Below are positions 38,522 to 41,323 of a stretch of 41,323 nucleotides of DNA, in pieces. The position numbers and the translations under genes are program-made. Source of the DNA: Phycicoccus flavus (GTDB lineage Bacteria > Actinomycetota > Actinomycetes > Actinomycetales > Dermatophilaceae); the NCBI RefSeq assembly GCF_004025965.2, contig NZ_SAYU02000039.1, positions 1 to 41,323 on the forward strand, in the 5' to 3' direction. Each line of letters begins with the position of its first letter. Position 1 is the first letter of the stretch. Under the pieces are notes generated by a model. That model searched no databases. It was not told the origin of the DNA and saw nothing but the letters and a program-made list of their open reading frames with translations.

Positions 38522-39196
38522 ATGACCGACGACCACCAGCTCACTCCGCCCGAGATCGCGGCGGCCGAGCCCGCGGACTGGCGCTACGTGCTCGGCCGCC
38601 TCAAGACCCGGTTCCGCACACCCGACTTCGCGACCGGATCGGCCCTCGTCGCCGACCTCGGGTCGCTGACGGCCGAGGGCCGCCGCCCGCAGGTGACCCT
38701 GTCCGAGACCGACGTCGTCGTCGCCGTGCCCGGACGCGCGGACGCCGGCATCACCCGCGGCGACGTCGAGGCCGCGGAGCGGATCACCGAGGCCGCGCGC
38801 CGCCACGGCGCCACCCCCGACCCGGGTGGCGTCACGCAGGTCGAGCTCGGGCTCGACACCTCCGGCCCCGACGGGCTCGCCCCCTACTACGCCGCGCTGC
38901 TCGGTTCCGAGGTGCAGCGCGGCGAGCCGGTGGACGTCAGCGGCCAGGCGCCCACCGTCTGGTGGCAGACCCCCGAGCCCGCCGACGACGGCGACCCGCT
39001 GCCCGACCCGGTCGTCCCGCAGCGCTGGCACCTCGACGTGTGGGTCGGCCACGACGAGGGTCCGCGCCGGCTGCAGGCGGTCCTCGACGCCGGGGGCCGG
39101 CTGGTCAGCGACGCCGCCGCGCCGTCGTACTGGGTCATCGAGGACGCCGACGGCAACCGGTCCTGCATCTGCACCCCGGCGAACCGCGACGGCTGA
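38522..39196 (+). CDS. Pterin-carbinolamine-dehydratase-like domain fused to a VOC domain
   Basis: 224 residues. Residues about 5-100 align with PCD/DCoH: ADWRYVLGRLKTRFRTPDF, then ITRGDVEAAERI at the end of the domain. The active-site histidines of true PCD (EHHPD) are replaced by EGRRPQV, so dehydratase activity is unlikely. Residues about 105-220 are a VOC/glyoxalase-like half (TQVELGLDTSGPDGLAPYYA, PQRWHLDVWVG, YWVIEDADGN). Cytoplasmic; the substrate is unknown, perhaps a small lactone or thiol adduct. ATG at 38522 has GGGGAG 7 nt upstream. TAGCGT at 38483-38488 is a possible promoter box. Confidence 0.82.
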   Translation: MTDDHQLTPPEIAAAEPADWRYVLGRLKTRFRTPDFATGSALVADLGSLTAEGRRPQVTLSETDVVVAVPGRADAGITRGDVEAAERITEAARRHGATPDPGGVTQVELGLDTSGPDGLAPYYAALLGSEVQRGEPVDVSGQAPTVWWQTPEPADDGDPLPDPVVPQRWHLDVWVGHDEGPRRLQAVLDAGGRLVSDAAAPSYWVIEDADGNRSCICTPANRDG

Positions 39197-39275
39197 GCCG
39201 GCCCACCCGAGGGTCCGGTCCACCCGACCCGACCCGCCCACGACGCCACGCCCCGCAGGCTCTCGACGGCGCCGG

Positions 39276-39298
39276 GCGCCCGCCGGCCGGGCGGGCGC
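39276..39298. terminator. Terminator hairpin between convergent genes
   Basis: GCGCCCGCC and GGCGGGCGC form a 9-bp stem with a 5-nt loop, between the PCD-VOC gene and the epimerase gene. Confidence 0.6.
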
Positions 39299-39341
39299 GA
39301 GACCGCCGGCCCCTCGACCGGACCCGACCGGCGTCGCACCC

Positions 39342-40274
39342 TCAGGCGCGGTGCTCCGCGACCCAGGCGTCGAGCGCGGACAGGACGGTCTCGCGCACGT
39401 CGTGCCGGGGCACGAACCCGAGCCGCTCCCGCGCCTTGGCCATGGAGAACATCGGCGCCCGGCCGATGTGGTCGAGCGTGACGGCCGCGTTGTCCTCGCC
39501 GGCGCGGGCGGCGAACTCCGCCCAGGGCACGAGCTCGATCCGCGGCTCGTGCCCGAAGTGCCGCGCCACGAGCTCGGCGTAGCCGCGCAGGGTCAGCGCC
39601 TCGGTGCAGACGCTGTTGAAGCTCTCGCCCGTCGCCGCCTCCGGCTGCTCGAGGCAGGCCCGGTGCAGGTCGGCGACGTCCTCGGCGTGCACGTGGTGGA
39701 TCGTCTCCAGACCGCGGTCCGGCAGCAGGCACGACCCGTCGGCCCGCAGCGCGTCGACGACGGCGGGGTCGAGGTTGCCGGACGGGCCGATCGGCATCCA
39801 CCCGGGACCGCTGATGTGGCCGGGGTGGACGACCGAGGCCCGCACCCGGTCCTGCCCGCCGAGGTAGCGCTCGACGGCGAGCTTGCCGACGCCGTAGTCG
39901 CCGTAGGGGTCCTTGACCGCGTCCTCGGTCGTCGGCACGACCGCGCTGCGCCCGTAGGACCACACGGTGCCGGTGTGCACGAGGTGCTGGCCGTCCAGCG
40001 CCTCGACGAGCTGCCGGGCCTGGTCGGTGGTGAAGCAGGTGAGGTCGACGACGGCGTCCGGGCGCTGCTCGGCGACGAGCGCGCCGAAGGTGCCGTCCGC
40101 CTCCGCGGCCTCCCGGTCGCAGACGACCGGGCGCGCCTCGTCCCAGGCGGGGTCGGGGTGGTAGGGCGTGGCCCGGCCGCGGGTCACCACCGTGACCTCG
40201 TGGCCGTCGCGGACGAGTCCGGGCACCAGCCAGGTGCCGATGTGTCCGGTGCCTCCGACGACGACGACTCGCAT
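39342..40274 (-). CDS. NAD-dependent epimerase/dehydratase family protein
   Basis: 310 residues, short-chain dehydrogenase fold. Nucleotide-binding GGTGHIG at 7-13, then Thr/Ser-containing VVDLTCF, and the active-site YGVGKLAVERYLGG with Tyr and Lys four residues apart. Substrate unknown; no sugar-nucleotide genes are near. ATG at 40274 has TAGCGT 6 nt upstream; that box begins in the stop codon of the upstream arginase-like gene (TAG at 40286-40284), so it has a private promoter despite the 9-nt gap. Convergent with the PCD-VOC gene. Confidence 0.88.
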   Translation of the reverse strand: MRVVVVGGTGHIGTWLVPGLVRDGHEVTVVTRGRATPYHPDPAWDEARPVVCDREAAEADGTFGALVAEQRPDAVVDLTCFTTDQARQLVEALDGQHLVHTGTVWSYGRSAVVPTTEDAVKDPYGDYGVGKLAVERYLGGQDRVRASVVHPGHISGPGWMPIGPSGNLDPAVVDALRADGSCLLPDRGLETIHHVHAEDVADLHRACLEQPEAATGESFNSVCTEALTLRGYAELVARHFGHEPRIELVPWAEFAARAGEDNAAVTLDHIGRAPMFSMAKARERLGFVPRHDVRETVLSALDAWVAEHRA

Positions 40275-40280
40275 CCGGCG

Positions 40281-40286
40281 ACGCTA
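40281..40286 (-). promoter_or_regulatory. -10 box, leaderless, epimerase gene, overlapping the arginase-like stop codon
   Basis: TAGCGT on the minus strand, 6 nt before the ATG. Its TAG is also the stop of the preceding gene. Confidence 0.5.
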
Positions 40287-41210
40287 ACCCACGGGTGGGC
40301 GACCCCGGTCCGCCGGGGAGTCGGGGTCAGGACGGGCGACCGCGTGCAGCAGCGGCTCCAGCGCGCCGAGCAGACGGTCGACCGAGGAGCGCGATGTCTC
40401 CTCGTCGGGGCCGGACTCCAGCTCGCCGACCTCGACCCCGACGACCTCGGACTCCGCGAGCGCGCGCATCGCTCCGGCCAGGTCCTCGAGCGTCGGACCG
40501 CCGGGGACGTGATAGTCGGTGGGCACCGTGCCGCCGTCGAGGACGTCGCAGTCGACGTGGACGAACACCGGACGGCCGGCGACGGCTCGGCGCAGCCGTT
40601 CGGCCAGGTCGTGAGCGACGGGGACGTGGGTGACGACGCCGTCGTCGATGCGCCGCTGCTCGGGCGGGTCGATGTCCCGCGCGCCGACGAGGACCGCGTT
40701 CCCCGGCGTGAGTCCCGCACCGAGCCCGCTGTCCCACAGGCCGAGCGGACCGCTGAAGGCGAGACCACCGAGGTACCCGCTCGTCGTGTCCTCCGGGGTG
40801 TTGAGGTCGGCGTGCGCATCGAACCAGACGACAACGGCGTCCGGGCGGTGCCGCGCCACGACCGGCAGCGTGGCGAGGGCGACGGCACACCGGCTCGACG
40901 CGAGGACGGGCACGGCGCCGGCCGCCAGGTCCTGGTCGACCTGCGCCGCGACCGCGCGCAGGGTCGGGAGGGCGGCGTTCAGCTCCTCGGTCCATCCCAC
41001 GGACAGCGCCGGCTCCGGCTCGCCGACGACGGCGGGCGGCACCCCGAGCCGTTCGGCCAGGGCCGCGGCGAGCCCGCGGGAGGCAGTCATCGCGCGGTCG
41101 TTGTGGTCCCCGGCGCGGCCGGCGTAGTGCGTCAGCGCGATGCCGCGGGTGCGGCCCGTCGATCGCGGTCCCGGGGTCTCTTGGGCGGAAGACGTTGCAT
41201 CGTCGGTCAT
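40284..41210 (-). CDS. Arginase/agmatinase-fold protein with altered metal site
   Basis: 308 residues. Ureohydrolase motif 2 is intact (Asp131, His133, Asp135 in WFDAHADLNTPE) and motif 3 is HVDCDVLDGG with Asp220 and Asp222. Motif 1, normally GGDHS with a manganese-ligand His, reads SSRCAVAL here: Cys108 falls at the His position. Many actinobacterial arginase-fold proteins have a Cys variant (GGDCS), so it may bind one metal or do different chemistry; ureohydrolase activity should not be assumed. ATG at 41210 has a GGAGGAG site and a clear TTGCCA-17 nt-TAGCGT promoter. The epimerase follows 9 nt after. Confidence 0.83.
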   Translation of the reverse strand: MTDDATSSAQETPGPRSTGRTRGIALTHYAGRAGDHNDRAMTASRGLAAALAERLGVPPAVVGEPEPALSVGWTEELNAALPTLRAVAAQVDQDLAAGAVPVLASSRCAVALATLPVVARHRPDAVVVWFDAHADLNTPEDTTSGYLGGLAFSGPLGLWDSGLGAGLTPGNAVLVGARDIDPPEQRRIDDGVVTHVPVAHDLAERLRRAVAGRPVFVHVDCDVLDGGTVPTDYHVPGGPTLEDLAGAMRALAESEVVGVEVGELESGPDEETSRSSVDRLLGALEPLLHAVARPDPDSPADRGRPPVG

Positions 41211-41253
41211 CGCTCCTCCTCACTCGTGGCGCCGCGGCCACGTCCGCCTCGTC

Positions 41254-41282
41254 ACGCTAGGGCCGCCCGGACGCGGTGGCAA
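41254..41282 (-). promoter_or_regulatory. Sigma70-type promoter of the arginase-like gene
   Basis: TTGCCA (41282-41277) and TAGCGT (41259-41254) with a 17-nt spacer on the minus strand. The mRNA would have a leader of about 40 nt with a Shine-Dalgarno. The best -35/-10 pair in the window. Nothing else is seen from 41211 to 41323. Confidence 0.7.
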
Positions 41283-41323
41283 CGGGCTTCGGGGCCCGGG
41301 ACGCCCGTCGGCGACCCGCCCGG

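Noticed and set aside
1-41323. tRNA, rRNA, integrase or transposase genes
   Set aside because: Scanned by eye for acceptor/T-arm words, IS end repeats and recombinase motifs; nothing met a minimum standard. GGTTCG/CGAACC words in the repeat arrays mimic T-arms but lack the rest of a tRNA.

Overview
The window is chromosomal DNA of a very GC-rich actinobacterium (GC in the seventies by eye, not counted). Gene content fits Micrococcales, probably near Intrasporangiaceae, but that placement is inference. The signs are almost exclusive G/C third codon positions, frequent GTG starts, WYL and GAF-ANTAR regulators, Tat-exported PhoD, DUF3072/DUF3618/DUF2945 proteins, a YtxH-like/Holin-X/DUF3618 trio, and many start codons 6-7 nt after a TANNNT box (leaderless mRNAs). 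No rRNA, tRNA, integrase, transposase or CRISPR array was seen. It reads as ordinary chromosome with unusual intergenic repeats.

Layout. 1-2750: operon WYL regulator - fadA - fadB (fadB leaves the window). 2800-5820: dienelactone-hydrolase-like protein, secreted PHB-depolymerase-type esterase with a repeat-encoded PT linker, secreted I36-M23 protein. 6139-8870: DUF3072 protein, DapA, orphan AAA ATPase. 9025-12563: PhoD phosphatase, rhodanese, secreted M15-like protein. 12647-15500: Fpg/Nei glycosylase, App1 phosphatase-like protein, GAF-ANTAR regulator. 15591-18297: coupled set of fructosamine kinase, HPr-kinase/PqqD-like protein and dienelactone hydrolase. 18326-19318: MazG-like and LON-domain proteins. 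19390-23528: NagA, then the tightly coupled CBS protein - ArsB/NhaD permease - CPA1 antiporter. 23589-26032: M50 protein and a DEAD-box helicase behind a long structured leader. 26137-29178: secreted ExeM/NucH nuclease. 29466-32510: two small stress/phage-like proteins, GNAT, alpha/beta hydrolase, aldo-keto reductase. 32511-37191: three different intergenic repeat arrays around fadD-acyl-CoA dehydrogenase and a YdeI-like gene. 37192-41210: membrane stress trio, PCD-VOC fusion protein, epimerase and an arginase-fold protein.

Working together. Two fatty-acid modules (fadA-fadB; fadD-acyl-CoA dehydrogenase) cover activation, first oxidation, hydration and thiolysis. PhoD and the ExeM/NucH nuclease each lie behind 11-bp-phased PHO-box-like repeats, suggesting one phosphate-starvation response that strips phosphate from external nucleic acids and esters. 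The CBS-permease-antiporter set looks like one ion/proton homeostasis unit.

The least explained parts are the 93-bp x4, 105-bp x2 and 34-bp x about 11 intergenic repeats within 5 kb, and the fructosamine kinase - HPr-kinase/PqqD - hydrolase operon, which has no recognisable RiPP precursor beside it. All functional statements come from reading the sequence; no database search was run.
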